Shown here in pieces: positions 38,944-51,650 of a stretch of DNA of 64,000 bases. Source of the stretch: Xylocopa sonorina (Eukaryota > Arthropoda > Insecta > Hymenoptera > Apidae). The translations under genes and the position numbers were made by a program. The notes beneath the pieces are model-generated. The model ran no database searches. It saw nothing but the letters and a program-made list of their open reading frames with translations, and was not told the origin of the DNA. Within the stretch, counting starts at the first letter, position 1, and every line of letters begins with the position of its first letter. Where the stretch lies: the NCBI RefSeq assembly GCF_050948175.1, contig NC_135204.1:4827473-4891472 (forward strand). The letters run 5' to 3'.

Positions 38944-41900
38944 AATATCTGATTTCAAACACGCAACAATATCATAAAATGTGAACACGCTCCACACACA
39001 TGCACACGTAATTGGCCCGACAAATTTTATCGATAATAAAAAAGCCATCTAGCACCTAGTAATATAAAAATCTGGATCTAAATTTCACAAACGTTTTTTA
39101 TATTAAAGAGTAAGATATGGGCCAAAAGAAGGGGAAGAAAATTACAATAGCGACGTTCATATTAATATCAGCTTCATTCATTTATATTAATACACAACAA
39201 ATGTAATTACTTTATATATTTAGAACAGTGAAAGGTATGAGTTTTTTCCTCCAGAAATAAAAATTGCTATTAAAACCGTCCGCCACGAAAACCAGTAAAA
39301 ACGCACCACGTGCAATCACTTTTTGGAATAAAAAAAAATTCACCCAAGAAAGGAGACGTCACGTTCTGGGACACGAAGGGTTAGGGGAAAAAAAGAAGCA
39401 CTTTTGCGTACCACGCGCGTGTGCTTCAGGTGGATCTCGCAGTGGAGAGCACCCTTTGAATTTTGAATGATCCCGAGACTGCTGCAGTCACCATTGGAAT
39501 CGACACCCACGGCTCTGCCCGCCTCCCCATTCTTCATTCACGACGTATTCGCCCCATCAACTATCGCCACTTGCTACTCCTTCGCTTCCGTTTCCCGTCT
39601 ATCGCCGTTCCCAAGGAAATTCCCAGCCACCTTATGCCTCCCCGCATCGGATATTATTTATTCACCTAATTGTAACGCGTTGCTGCACCGTCGAACGCCA
39701 TCCCCGCGGGACGGAACGCTTATTCTCCGCGACACGCACCCCCGTTTCCGGCTAAACGCCGCTGAATTATCGTTTCGTTGCGTTGCATCGCGAATTCGTA
39801 ATCGTTCCAGGATTTGAATAATTTTGTGTGCCTGCGAACAACCGAGTTCCAAGATTTCAAACCGTACACATCGCGCTGTTAATTAAACATGATTCTGCAA
39901 ATTTGCTTTTCGGTGCTAGTTGCTCTCGTCTTCCTTTTAATCCTTCACTATTAAAATTACATACACCATAACATCTAAATATTGAAAAAAAAATGCTGTA
40001 ATTCGTAAACCAAAGTTGTTTCAAAAAAACATTTCTACCATCCCTTATCGATCTGAATATTAGTGGATACGATTATGGTTTAACGCGTTCATCGATCCCA
40101 TTTCGTAAACCTCCGTTCATCCGTAACAATAACCAACGAGAAAGGTCGCTGAAAGCTCCGGACAAGCAAGTATTCACGCGAGCCGTGGAAAAGGAGATGC
40201 GAGGGCGCAGAGGGTAGCGACACGAACCGAGCAGCTTTGTTCGCTATTCGTTAAATTCGTAGCGCGGCTAATTGCGCCGCGTTCCACGGCTGGAGCTCGT
40301 AGGTCCCACGGAGTCGTCGCGCTAATTTCCACGGAACCAGGGAGAATTTTCCGGCGGCGGCGGAACGATCGCGATTAATTATTAAACGCGTCGACGCTGG
40401 CTGGCTGGCTGGCTGGCTGGCGCTTGGTGATTAGCAATCGTAAAAGACAAACCGACCGATGCATCGTCATTGATTTTCGACGCCCGACCGAGATGTCAGT
40501 TTGGCGCGCGTTCAGCCAGGTATGATTATCGATTATCGCGTCTAACGGGGTCGAGCAGCCGTGACGTTTTCGTCCACCGATCACGCCGGATAATTCCAAT
40601 TGTAAAACCGTATTTCAGTCGTCCGACGACCACGCGATACGGTTTTTTGGCCCGCTCCAAGCTGCTCTATGGAATCCGTTCCACGCTGGGCATCGCTAAT
40701 TTCGTTTGTGTCGATCGCGCGCGGCTGGGAGGTTTGTGAAAACGTTCGTGAATGGCGATTGCGTATGTTTAAAAAGAAATTAGATTAATCGTGGCCGGAT
40801 CGCAGGTGTTTGCGATAATTATTTCCCGACTTCTGAACATCGTAAATCTATCTTCGTAATAAACCATTTCGTGGTGTATGAACTGCTCCCTGTTCTGTTT
40901 CTGTGGGTGAACTATAAGTTCGTAAATCATTTTATTACCAAGCGAACGTAATTAAAGTTGTATTCATTGGATATATTTACGATTTAAATATGTTTTAAGT
41001 CGACTGGAGGGTGGAGTGCCTTTTTCACTAGGCTATTGATATCGTAACTGCGAAATGGCCCTTGTTTACTCGCGCATATTTATTTAATGAGTGATACTCT
41101 TTAAGGAAAAAACTTCATCTTTGCTGTAATAAGTGGACAGCAGAATTTTCTTAAACTTACGCAAAATTCAAACCCTTTACGATTATCCAACGCTGCAGAT
41201 AATTAAAACGATCAAACTCGTAAAAAGCTAGAGAAAATATCAGCTAGATTCATCAGCAGAGCTACTGTACACATATAATCTCACCCTGAACACTCAGAAT
41301 ATTACATAACGTAATTTGCAAGTATTTGCAGAGATTAATCCAAAAGACAGTACTAACGAGAAAGAAAAAAATTAACAAGACAACTCGCAGCAAACGTTGA
41401 AACCCATCAGATGGATTAGAATTAGAATGACAAATCGAAAATGTGTGAATAAAACGGAGAGGGAAGCTAAAAATGGTCCGTGGACGAAAGAATCGAACAC
41501 CGTTTAACCAGTTGGGTCTCTGCAGCGAAGCAGCTTCCGGTTGCGGCGGCAGAAATTAATTAGCAGAGCGCGACACGGGCCGCGCGACGCGCGTAGTAAT
41601 TGGCAGCGCGACGACGCCCTCGCAGAGAGCGTAAACTGCGGAAGGGATGCCCTGGGGTGATGTCCAAGTGCATCGGCGAAGGGGGACACGGATAAAGGGG
41701 CCAGGCGACGGGATGAAAAAGAAGAAAAGAGGATCGATGTAATCTACCATCTGCTAATAATAGAGGCTTTACGCCATCCATTCATCCGCGACGCAGGCCA
41801 CCGCCTCGTGTTTACGCTTCCAACCGTGTCGCACCGTGGCCATAATTCCCAACGGCTTCGCCATAGACGCGACGCGACGTCCTCCGAAATTTAGCGACCA

Positions 41901-43740
41901 CGCGAACTACGTAACTTCGAGGCTTCGTAGCTACGAAAGGTTCGATGAAATTTTTTAATCCTCAATTCGCCCTCAATTCGTTCATTTAAATCAGTTAAGC
42001 TGACATAATATCAATTCCTGACAATACTTGTAGCACAGTTACATCAAGAATTTACGTATTCCTGATAAATTACAGTGAACCACCGAAACTTCGCGTTGAA
42101 AGAAAAACGAAAGGGAAAATTGGAAACGTAAAAGCAGCGATCGAATAAAAATCAGCAAAATCGAAAACAGGCGTCGCCAGGAGTTCGATAGCACCGATCG
42201 GCCTGACGATTATCCCCCTGGGGCCCTAACTACTCCCATTCCTCTTTTTTTCTCCTCGAACGACCGCTACTGTATCGGCCGGTCCCGGGAACACGCATCG
42301 CGTGTCCCGAAAAAGGCTTAATCCTAGGCATTCCGTGGGCTGGGTCGAGCGCTGGGCTCAGGGAAGATAGCCGCGGCGATAACAGGATTCCGTGAGGGCC
42401 ACGAGGAAGAAAGAGGGACCGCCAGGGACGGGACCAGTCCTCCGGTTGAACCAGCCCGACCGGACGTCTATCCCCGAGGTGATTCTTCGAGGGGAGCGAC
42501 AGTTATATGGCCGGGCAGAGGATGCGCTGGGGAGTGGGACGGAGTCACGAGAAGAGGGGGAAGAGCACCGCAGAGATCGAGGAAGGAAGGACAAGGAGGA
42601 TGCTGGCCTTAAGCGGCCCGCACACAATCGATAGTATCGATCGGTCCAATTTGCCAGTAACGTTTTTAGTGCGGTTCGATGCTTTCGAAATGAACTGGTC
42701 GAATGTTAACACGACATTCTCGAAATTTTTCTTGATAGAAGAAAGTAGATTACGACTATCACTTGTGTTTTACGAATAGAACTGTTCACTTTGACGTAAT
42801 TTATTTATGTGATACACCCAGGTGGTCTCGCGACTGGATAAAGTGTATCGAGATTGTGTAACCGTATTGAAAAGAAATAATATTAATGGTATTAATGTTG
42901 TACTCGTTGTTATTAATATTCTGGATGGATATTGAAACGAGATATTCGTCGATTTACATTTTTAATATCGATTGTTTGTTTCGATAGCGATATTTATTGG
43001 TGATACGATCGATAGTGTGCAGGCTCCTTTAGAGGAAAGCTGTGGGAGTCAGAGCCGGACTAAGAGGGCGGAGGGTGAAGAAGGAAGGGGCCAAGCAGAG
43101 GAGGGCCCTGAAAAAGAGTAAAAGAACCGGAGGACTGAAAAAGGAATATTAAGAGGGAGGAGCGAGAAGGACGGGTTTGAGTGGGACCAAAGAAGGAGCG
43201 AGAGGATGATCCAGGAAGGCTGAGCTGGTGGCGGGACCGAAGTAGGGCCCCAAGCGGAGGCAGCAAAGAAATAAGTAGTGAAAGGAGAGTGATGGGTAGG
43301 AGATCAAAAGGAGATGACCAAGCAGTACTTAATAAATGGCTGTTGGGTTGCAAGCAGAATATTTAAGGTAATAAACAAAAAAATAATTACTGGGGCCAGT
43401 CGTGAGTTGTTACCTGGTCCACGTACAGACCACAACATATCTAAATTTTGTAGAAAGACATATAAATAAGTGAGCCCTTGCATAAGTAAGACAATGATGT
43501 CGATGAAAAAGAATGATGCGAAATGAGTAACAAGTTGCAACACCTTTTACAGTATCTTATAATACAAAACATAATGAAACGTAAACCCCTAAAACAGAGG
43601 TTGCAATTAGATTCCACAGACCTAATACGTGACCAGAGCCAAAGAATTAGAGATATACCAAAAGGGGGCCGATATGAAATACACACACGCTGCATAACAG
43701 CAAGATGAGTCACGATACAGTAAAACAGCAAAGGGTGTGC
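38944..43740. other. Non-coding block
   Basis: A mixture of AT-rich stretches and islands at 40.1-40.75 and 41.5-41.95 kb. The plus strand is purine-rich at 42.38-42.62 and 43.03-43.34 kb. The second of these does not resemble its neighbours and might be an old insertion. No domain recognised. Confidence 0.55.
40396..40421 (+). repeat. (CTGG)6 tetranucleotide microsatellite
   Basis: Six CTGG units, the same motif as at 26,552. Confidence 0.95.
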
Positions 43741-44072
43741 GACGGATGTAGGAAGGGGGGTGGGGGTATCTTTAATTCGCGGCCGAACGATTCGAGCCCG
43801 ATTCCCGAACGGTTCGTTTGCATCGCAGAGCTTTTTCGTGGTATTTAGCCGAACGAGTAGCGATTTCAGCCGCGATACTCTCGCAGGACCCGTCGCCGAT
43901 ACGGAGGATAGGGAAACGAGCCAAGCTAAGAGACAGGGGCGGGCGAGGCGCGGGCAGGGTAGCGGAGGGAACGGGCAGAGGGAATTTCGAACGAGAGACC
44001 TTCAGCGAAGCGCGAATTAATTCAACGCACAGCTCTCTCTTCCTCCGCTTTCCGCCTCGTACCACCGACCGC

Positions 44073-44122
44073 CACACGCGCGCGCGCGCGTTCGCACACA
44101 CACACATACACACGCGCGCGCG
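44073..44122. repeat. Alternating purine-pyrimidine tract (CA/CG), Z-DNA-prone
   Basis: CACACGCGCGCGCGCG, a short TTCG break, then CACACACACATACACACG and CGCGCGCG: about 50 bases, nearly all alternating. Confidence 0.9.
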
Positions 44123-46858
44123 AGCAAGCGCCCGCCAGCGAGCAAGCCACCCTCTTCCCTCGTAAATTTGCCCTCGCCGCACCGAAGGGCTTCGGGGAAA
44201 AAGATAGAAGGAAAGAGAGAGACACGGGATGACAGACGCCCGGGGATCCTAGCAGCGCGCGGAATGATACAAAAAAAGAAGGGAAAAAAAAAATGCGAAG
44301 AGATAGAGGGAGAAGCCCGAGGGGGAACTCGGCTGGCTGTGGAATACCGTGCGCGCCGCCGTAGTGGGGGCAGAACGATGAAGTGGACCGACGACGGCTG
44401 CGGACAGGGGTCCGAAACCGGGGCCCTCCCGTGTTCCGCGGACACGTGTTTTCCCTGGCAAAAAAAAAGCAGGGAAAAAAAAAAGGAAATCGAGAGGGAA
44501 AATTGCTTCGGTCGCGGCCGTTCGAAGATAAATAAATGGCACGCGCGGTGGGTCACAAATGGTTGAGAAATTTGATATTGCACGGTTAATTGTATACCTT
44601 TCCTGGTGTTCTTGTTCTTCCTCGTGTTTTTCATTGCGGAGGTGTATATATTGTTAATCAGACGAGTATTATGTAGTATATCGAAAGTAGATTCGAATTG
44701 GACATTTGTCAATATTCGACTCCAGTTCTCGAATAGGGTTAGAAGGATTTTCTAGTGAAGAGTATTTACTTGAAGAATTTTTGGAATTCTTATATAGAGG
44801 AAAACATTATTTCAAACTCGTTCTTATTAAGTTATATCAGAAACAGCAAAAATCAGTTGAAAAGAAAAATTAAAGTGCATGTCAATTTCACACTGCAAAC
44901 ACGCCGGTATTTAAATAATAAATACGAAACAGCTTGGCTGATATAAAAATAAGATATACGCGATGTACTAAAGGTACAAAAGTGACTCGAAATTCTTCTA
45001 ACCGATTCCAATATCCCAATAACCGAACCCCATCGCTATCTGCACATAAACGGGCACGCCACATCCTGACCCCCCTCCGTGGCTACGCGAGCACACACTG
45101 GAGCACCTTCCGGCCAGCAAAAAGAGGAAAATTCCCCATAAATTGCAATCTGCCGGCGGCCCGGTTCCGCTATCGACGGCGCAGTGGAAAAGGCGTCGAA
45201 TAAGAGAAACGACGTGCTAATCGGCTCGTTTACAGTCACGTGCACGCCCACCGCCCGCCTGTGACGTTCGATTTGCATCGGCCACTTAACGGGTGTACAT
45301 AATATATGTATCGCGGCTGCGGCGACCGCAATTCCGATGTCTCACCGCTTGGACCCTCGTCGATCCCCTCCGCCCGTCTCTTTCCAGCCCGTGTCGTTCC
45401 CACTCCGTCGTCCGTCGTTCCCCTCTATTTTTCTCACCCAGGTTTTTCTCCTCGTCCGACGACCGCCACCTCCAACGACTCTCTCCTCCTTCCACGCGGT
45501 CCCATCTCTCTCGGTTGAACGAAACGTCTCCTCTCTCACCCTGCCTCTCTCGCCCTGGACGAACGCGAGCTCCTCTCCCTCGGCACGTTTCTATCCTCTC
45601 TCTGTCTGCACCTCACCCTCCCAACGGCTTCCAGCCGCACTCGAGAAAGCATTTCCACCCTCCCGCCGGCGAGAGTAAAGTGAGTTGGCCCGGAGGAGGA
45701 AGGACGAGGTGAGCGGGTCGAGGGGTGCTCGGGGGTGGGTTGAGGGGTCGTGGCGCGAGTGCCAGAGGGCAGGGGCAGGCCACCCCTACCTTAACAAGCA
45801 ACAAGGGTGGAGAATTAATGAGAGAGGGCGCTCCGGCAGACACTTGTGGCTACCGCCCAACCCTAGCCATCAAACCGAGCACCGATCCACAGAAAACCCT
45901 CGAACTTAACGCACCACGCCCGCCGCTTTTCGATCGCGTGCCCGCCAGCGTGGCAAGGAAACTCGCTCGACTACCGTAGTCCCACACAACGAGGCCGCGG
46001 TGCCGCGTACCGTGTGTGTGTGTATGCATGCATGTTGATTCCGGGATGCGTCGGATTTTCGCTCTCTCGGTCTTTTTACGTGTACATGCACGTATACGCT
46101 CCTTTTTTCCGTACATTTTTTCTGCCTCGTTTTGCTTCGTTTTGTTTTCACCGACCGGGGAGAGGGTATTGGATTTTTTGGAGGAAGTTAGAACGGCACG
46201 TGGGAGCACGGCTGCGGAGGGTCGCAGGGAGAGGATGGTGAATTATGGCCGGTGGAAAATTAGTGGGACTTGTAGTTGTGAAAAATTGGTGCGAGTTGCG
46301 GTCGACGGTGGTTCTTTGCCTTCCTCCTTTTTTTTGTTTTCAGAGGTTTGCTTTTCGCCTTCTCTTTTTTCGATCCAGTTCTTTTGAAACATGGTTGTCA
46401 ATACTCCGTGACGCTAGGTATCGTTCGATAAGGAAAAAGTTTCTGAAGTGGTGACCGCGGACTGTAGCTCAACTTATTGTGATTAAAAAATGTATCGAGA
46501 TAATGGTCCGTGAGAATGTTGCTTCCCAAAAGGACTCCCAAATTTAGTCCTCTCTCTCAGGAAAAAGATCAGAAAAATATCAAGAGATCGCACTCTCCAT
46601 TTGGAATTGAAAAGTCGATATAGAAAAACGAAAAAAACTTTACTGACAATTTAGCTAAAAAAAGCTTAGCTAATAAAGCTAGCTTTAAGTCCAGTCCTAA
46701 AAAAGCAATCAGCTTCTCCAACCCATCAGCTACCCAATGAACCCTTGTATCCCTAAAACACAAGGTTGCCCATGATTTTTCTCACCGACTAATCTTGCGA
46801 CAACCAACACATAAAATTAATTTCTAACAAATACGTTTCCTCAACGAGCAACTTTTTC

Positions 46859-46874
46859 AAAAAAAAAAAAAAAA
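46859..46874 (+). repeat. Poly-A run (about 16)
   Basis: An A homopolymer following AT-rich sequence, with no recognisable element attached. Confidence 0.9.
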
Positions 46875-49480
46875 TACATCATATGCGCTTTAAAAAATGA
46901 GATCCAAAAAGTGTCCAATCATCTGTGAACGTTTGTGGGTTAGGGTTGGAGGGGAGATCGCGGCGAGGGAAAAGCGATTCCCCAAGTGGCGCTAATCTAG
47001 CGAAGGGCGTCAATTAAAAGAAAGGCACGAGCAGAAATTAGCGTCACGCTTTCCGCGGGGCTCTGGCAGCGTGGATGGAGGCCGAGAGGGACGGGTATGG
47101 AGAGCGGACAACCAGATGTCCAGGCTTTCGTTGTCGGTCGCGTGACACATCGCTGTCGCGTTTTTGAGCACGAGCAGTGCCATGAATGCGACGCGCGCTG
47201 GTTAATGCGACTACCTATGGACGCATGCTTAATTGCTTTAATTAAAATTCACGCTGCGCGCCGGGACATCGGTCTCGCGGACCAGAGGGGGTCACAGGGA
47301 GGCGCATGACGACGATAGGGAGTGGGACAGACCACGGCTGGGTGGGGAGGGATGCGTAGGCACGTTTATACGAATGCGGCCGGTTGTACGTTCGCGAAAG
47401 GAAACGGTACCGCTCTTTCTGCTCGGCCACGACTTCAGGCGACCAGCGGGAAAAAAGAGCGGCAAAAGAGCGGCGTTCGTTCGTCTCCGCGCGGTCCGGT
47501 TCTCTCCCTCGACCGCTTCCGGCGAGAGATTTTTTAACTCGCACAGCCAGTCGCTACACCAAACGAAAACAGTTTCACGCTCTCCTCGAAATTTTTGGTA
47601 ACGTTACGCTTTTATTGCGTTTCGCAATCGTTTCGATTAGTATTATATTAGTAATGATTGTCGAGAAATTGTGTCGAAGTGGGCAGCGAAGGGAATGGAA
47701 AAATGTCAAAGACAGTAATTAACCCTCTTTGAGCCTCTTATATCGAGTGACTTCATTTGATACAATTCAAATCTAGATTTCGAATGTAGAACTAGCGTAG
47801 AACTGCATATGTACATATAAATAGAAAATAATTCTAGATTCTAGAAATCATTTCAAATACTTCCTAAATACTTATCAATTAATGAGAAATTCGTCCTAAC
47901 GTTATTTTAAATATGCAAACCAGTCGAACTACTTTGAGTTCGCATTAATAGCATACTACGTGTCGAGAACAGAAAATCGATTAATTAAATAGCAGGTGAA
48001 AAAGAATATTGACAATGAAACATCTAAAAAGTTACCCACAAAATCTCGACGTCATCTCGAACGATATCAGAGCCGGTAACAAGGAGCCGCAAAAGCGAGG
48101 AACCGAAATCAAAGCCAGAAGAAAGGGTCGAAAAACGGGCGAGTCAGCAGGAAAAGGACAAAGCTGCCGACTTCTCACCATCTGGTAGCCACGACCCCTC
48201 AGCAGCCTGTCTAATTCGTGCCCGATTCCCCCCGAAAGGGGCCAAAAACTACGGGGGCGTGAAACGTGCATCGACTGGATCATCTCGTAATGCTAAACAA
48301 TATGATTTCCACAGGCAGGACAAGAGGCCACCGACGCGGTTAGTCCTCCCAAGTAACTCTGGTGTCCCGGAAACGCGACGCCATGGCGCGCATCGTGCTC
48401 CACCACGGTTTCACGGACGTCGTGCACCCGGTATCGTCATTTTTCTAGCTTCCCATCGTCATAACTTAATTCCTCGATCAAGCCAAGGGAAACGAAGGAG
48501 GGTAGCCGAGGCGAGGCGAGGCAGCTCGGAGAATCGTAGGAAGGGAGCGGAGAGAAAAAAGAAGAAGCGATTCCAGCGGAATCAGGAAGGGAGTAGGGCG
48601 TAAAAACGGTGGCTGGTACAAGGAACGTACGATCTCCCTCCGTTCCCCTCCTCGCCCTCCCCCCTTCTCACGCCTTTTTCGCTCTTTCTCGCCGTGCCTC
48701 CGCCGTGCTCGCGTCTCGTATCGTAAAAATCGAATATTTCCACGAGCGTAGGCGAGCGCACACCGGCGCACGTTAGAACCACCTTTATATCTGTAGACGT
48801 GACTCCACTGCCGCCACCGCCGCTGCCTCTAGAAATATATGGTGCCGTAACGGTCGCCTGTGCGAGAGCCCGTGCACGGTCTGAGGGAGAGACAACGGCG
48901 AGCATCGGGATGGGACGAGGGCGAGAGAGAACGAGGGAACTCGCGGGAGAGGGACAGCCTTATATACCTTCCTGTCCGTTGACCCAGAGGACCATCCCGG
49001 CTCTGGCAACCCTCGCGACCCTGTTATTTGCATACGCTGACCTCCTTTGCCGATTTCCATGGACAAACACAGACATCCCGCGGAATCTCCGGCAACCTCC
49101 GACTCCTCTCTTCCCACTCTTGCTGCCACTGTCGCTTCTTCACCTCGCGCAACCTCCATCCGTCGCCGTTCTCGCGGCCCGTCAAGCGTCGCTCGACCGT
49201 GGAAAGTCTGTCGCACGCTCCAACGCCCGCTCGCCACGGGAATAGGCGAGTATAGTCAGCGAAACCACGTGTGATTCTGGGATTCGATTCGCGCGGACCA
49301 AAGTTACCTCGAAGCGGAGATAGGGATTTTTCGGGAAAGAGCGAAGGATACGCGAGGAAAATATTGCGCGACCAGGGTCCGTAAGAGGATTAAGAGTCCT
49401 CGATGAGAGGATACTGTTTTTCGCGGCAGGGCCTAAACTGGAGCTCTACGGGATGTGGTGAATTTTGTTGCGAACGAAGA

Positions 49481-51650
49481 TGACTTGATTTTGTCTTTTT
49501 TTTTAGAGAAATATTTTAATATACCTGGTAATTGTTCAATGTTAAGTTATAGATTGTGAAAATTGGGACATATTTTCGTATATATTGTATTCTCTGCAAA
49601 AACTGTACATATAGGAAAATTGGAGCCAGGTGATTAATGAGGTTAGTTGATTAGTAGCCTGTATGCGTTGCATTGTTGACCAGGTGACGCTACCAGTCAC
49701 GATAACTATAATATTGAAATAAAATGCAACGATATTAAGTTTTTTCGTTCTAATCACTAATGCAGCCATTAGAGATTAAGTATATCAATATTGGGTATTA
49801 ATCAGATATCAAATCTATAAATTTTCTCACCAGAAAATAAGTCTGCCTTCTCCAATTTTCTTCGTGGAGAACGATAAGCATAGAAACTTCTATTTTTTCC
49901 GAATATTCCTTCGACTCGATATCGAAACAAACAAAGTACACGAGATCGTCTAGACACTGGACAGATTCGCAGAAGAAGACAATTTAAGAAACTGCCAAAC
50001 TACGAATCCACAGTATGCGATACACAATTTCTGCGCGTGATAAGGAAAACAGCAATTGGGCAATCTGTTCTTAGGATATACATGTATAACTAGCATGGTA
50101 TCTCCTGTCTTGGATATATAAAGCATATATTCTCTACATAACAAGGATATATCGTATATATACGTATTCGTATCGCCTTCAGCGAGGAAAGAAAATATAT
50201 TGGTTTCATTTTCCATTCGATGCGCAGCTCCAATCGACCCGATAAAATGGTTCGAGGAATGGTAGACGGGCAAGCATGATCGTGTGGAGTTTTTAATTGG
50301 GACGTTCGACTGCCGCGATGAACTTTAAGTCGTTGCATACGTTGCATTATAAATTCCAGAGTTTCGTTAAAACTGGAGAACCGCGTCCCTTTAATGACTT
50401 AATGGGACTTGAAATTTCCAAATCTTTTTCAGCAATTCTTTACATGGGAAATAAATTTACGAAGTCAATTTACATATTTGAATAAGTGATATTGCATTTA
50501 GTATTCTACACGATTTAACGTGCTATAATTGTTACGATATAAATTGTGAGCCAAGTTTAGGAAACCAAGATATTCTAATTCTGAATCCTGGAATTATTTT
50601 CTTCTAAAGACTTATGGTTATATATAAATGAGATATATCATAACTCGAAGCTGGTTTCTTAAAAAGTTAAAATATTTTTTAAATAGGATATCAAAGAATA
50701 ATTTCTCGCACAGTCTGTAAGTCAGACTCTCATTGGGTATCCACGAAGCCCTTCAAGCTGTCATATTAAGAGTTCACGTTCAATCCCTACGATTCTGAAT
50801 AAAAATCTTTGTATTTGCATGAATAGAGTGAGGTCGAAAGGATTGTTTGAGAAGAAACACCAAAGAAATTCACTAATTACTTCGTAACGACGTAAAGCCA
50901 CTCGTTCGAGACTCAAACCGCTTCAGCTTGGACCCATTGTTCTGGACATGGACAATGAGTTAGCGACGCTGTTATCAGGGCATCGCAAGAAGACATTTCC
51001 CTGTAACGAGAACTAGCGATGGCGATACGAGATTGGTGCACGCGTACAAGAGACGAGGTATACTGAAAATTTTCTTTTTTATACGACTATTAATACAAAA
51101 TGGATACACATTGTGCTATAAGACTATAAAACCATATATCGAACTTTGCTAACAAATATTAACTTTGTTACAAATTTATTCCATACTTATAATTTAATAT
51201 TTCCTGTTTTTAACTGTACTGTAAAAATGTTTTACGCGCGTTTCTTTTTTACTTGGAAGAAGTAGCTGATTTTTTTACAAATGGAGGTGGGTTAGTTGCG
51301 AAGAAATATGTGTTAAGTAAAGAACGATTTATGAGTTCGCAGAATTTATGTGACACCGTTTTAATGGAATTTCTGGATTCATGCAGAAAATCATTCTGCA
51401 CAATTCCACTATTATTATTTGTATGGTAACTAGTCAAATACTTATAATTCGTACTCGCCATTAATCTAACAACATTGATCAATTTGTATCACATAGATAT
51501 ATCAAAAAGATTACAAAATCTTTCTCCATACGTAGCAGTTCCTAATATTCCTTAATGATACTGCATTTACTCCTTAAAAATTCTTGAAAGAAGTAAAAAC
51601 CTCGTCTAAATCACCGCTAACGCAACGATAAAAATGAGTGAAAAATTACT
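49481..51650. other. AT-rich non-coding block
   Basis: AT-rich with short ORFs only; nothing recognised. Confidence 0.65.

Larger units (their letters stand above)
43741..49480. other. Non-coding block with three CpG-rich islands
   Basis: Islands at 43.75-44.55, 45.0-46.3 and 48.0-49.45 kb, with AT-rich valleys at 44.55-45.0, 46.4-46.9 and 47.6-48.0 kb. A TATATA word at 48961 is followed 65 bp later by an octamer ATTTGCAT at 49026-49033. Many ORFs, none with a recognisable domain. Confidence 0.55.

Noticed and set aside
43030..43740. Possible retroelement fragment
   Set aside because: Purine-rich and unlike its neighbours, but no reverse transcriptase, integrase or gag motif could be read in any frame.
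44017..44712. 231-codon ORF on the minus strand
   Set aside because: It covers GA-rich DNA and the CA/CG microsatellite. The repeats encode Arg/Ala/Cys/Val runs, typical of simple sequence.
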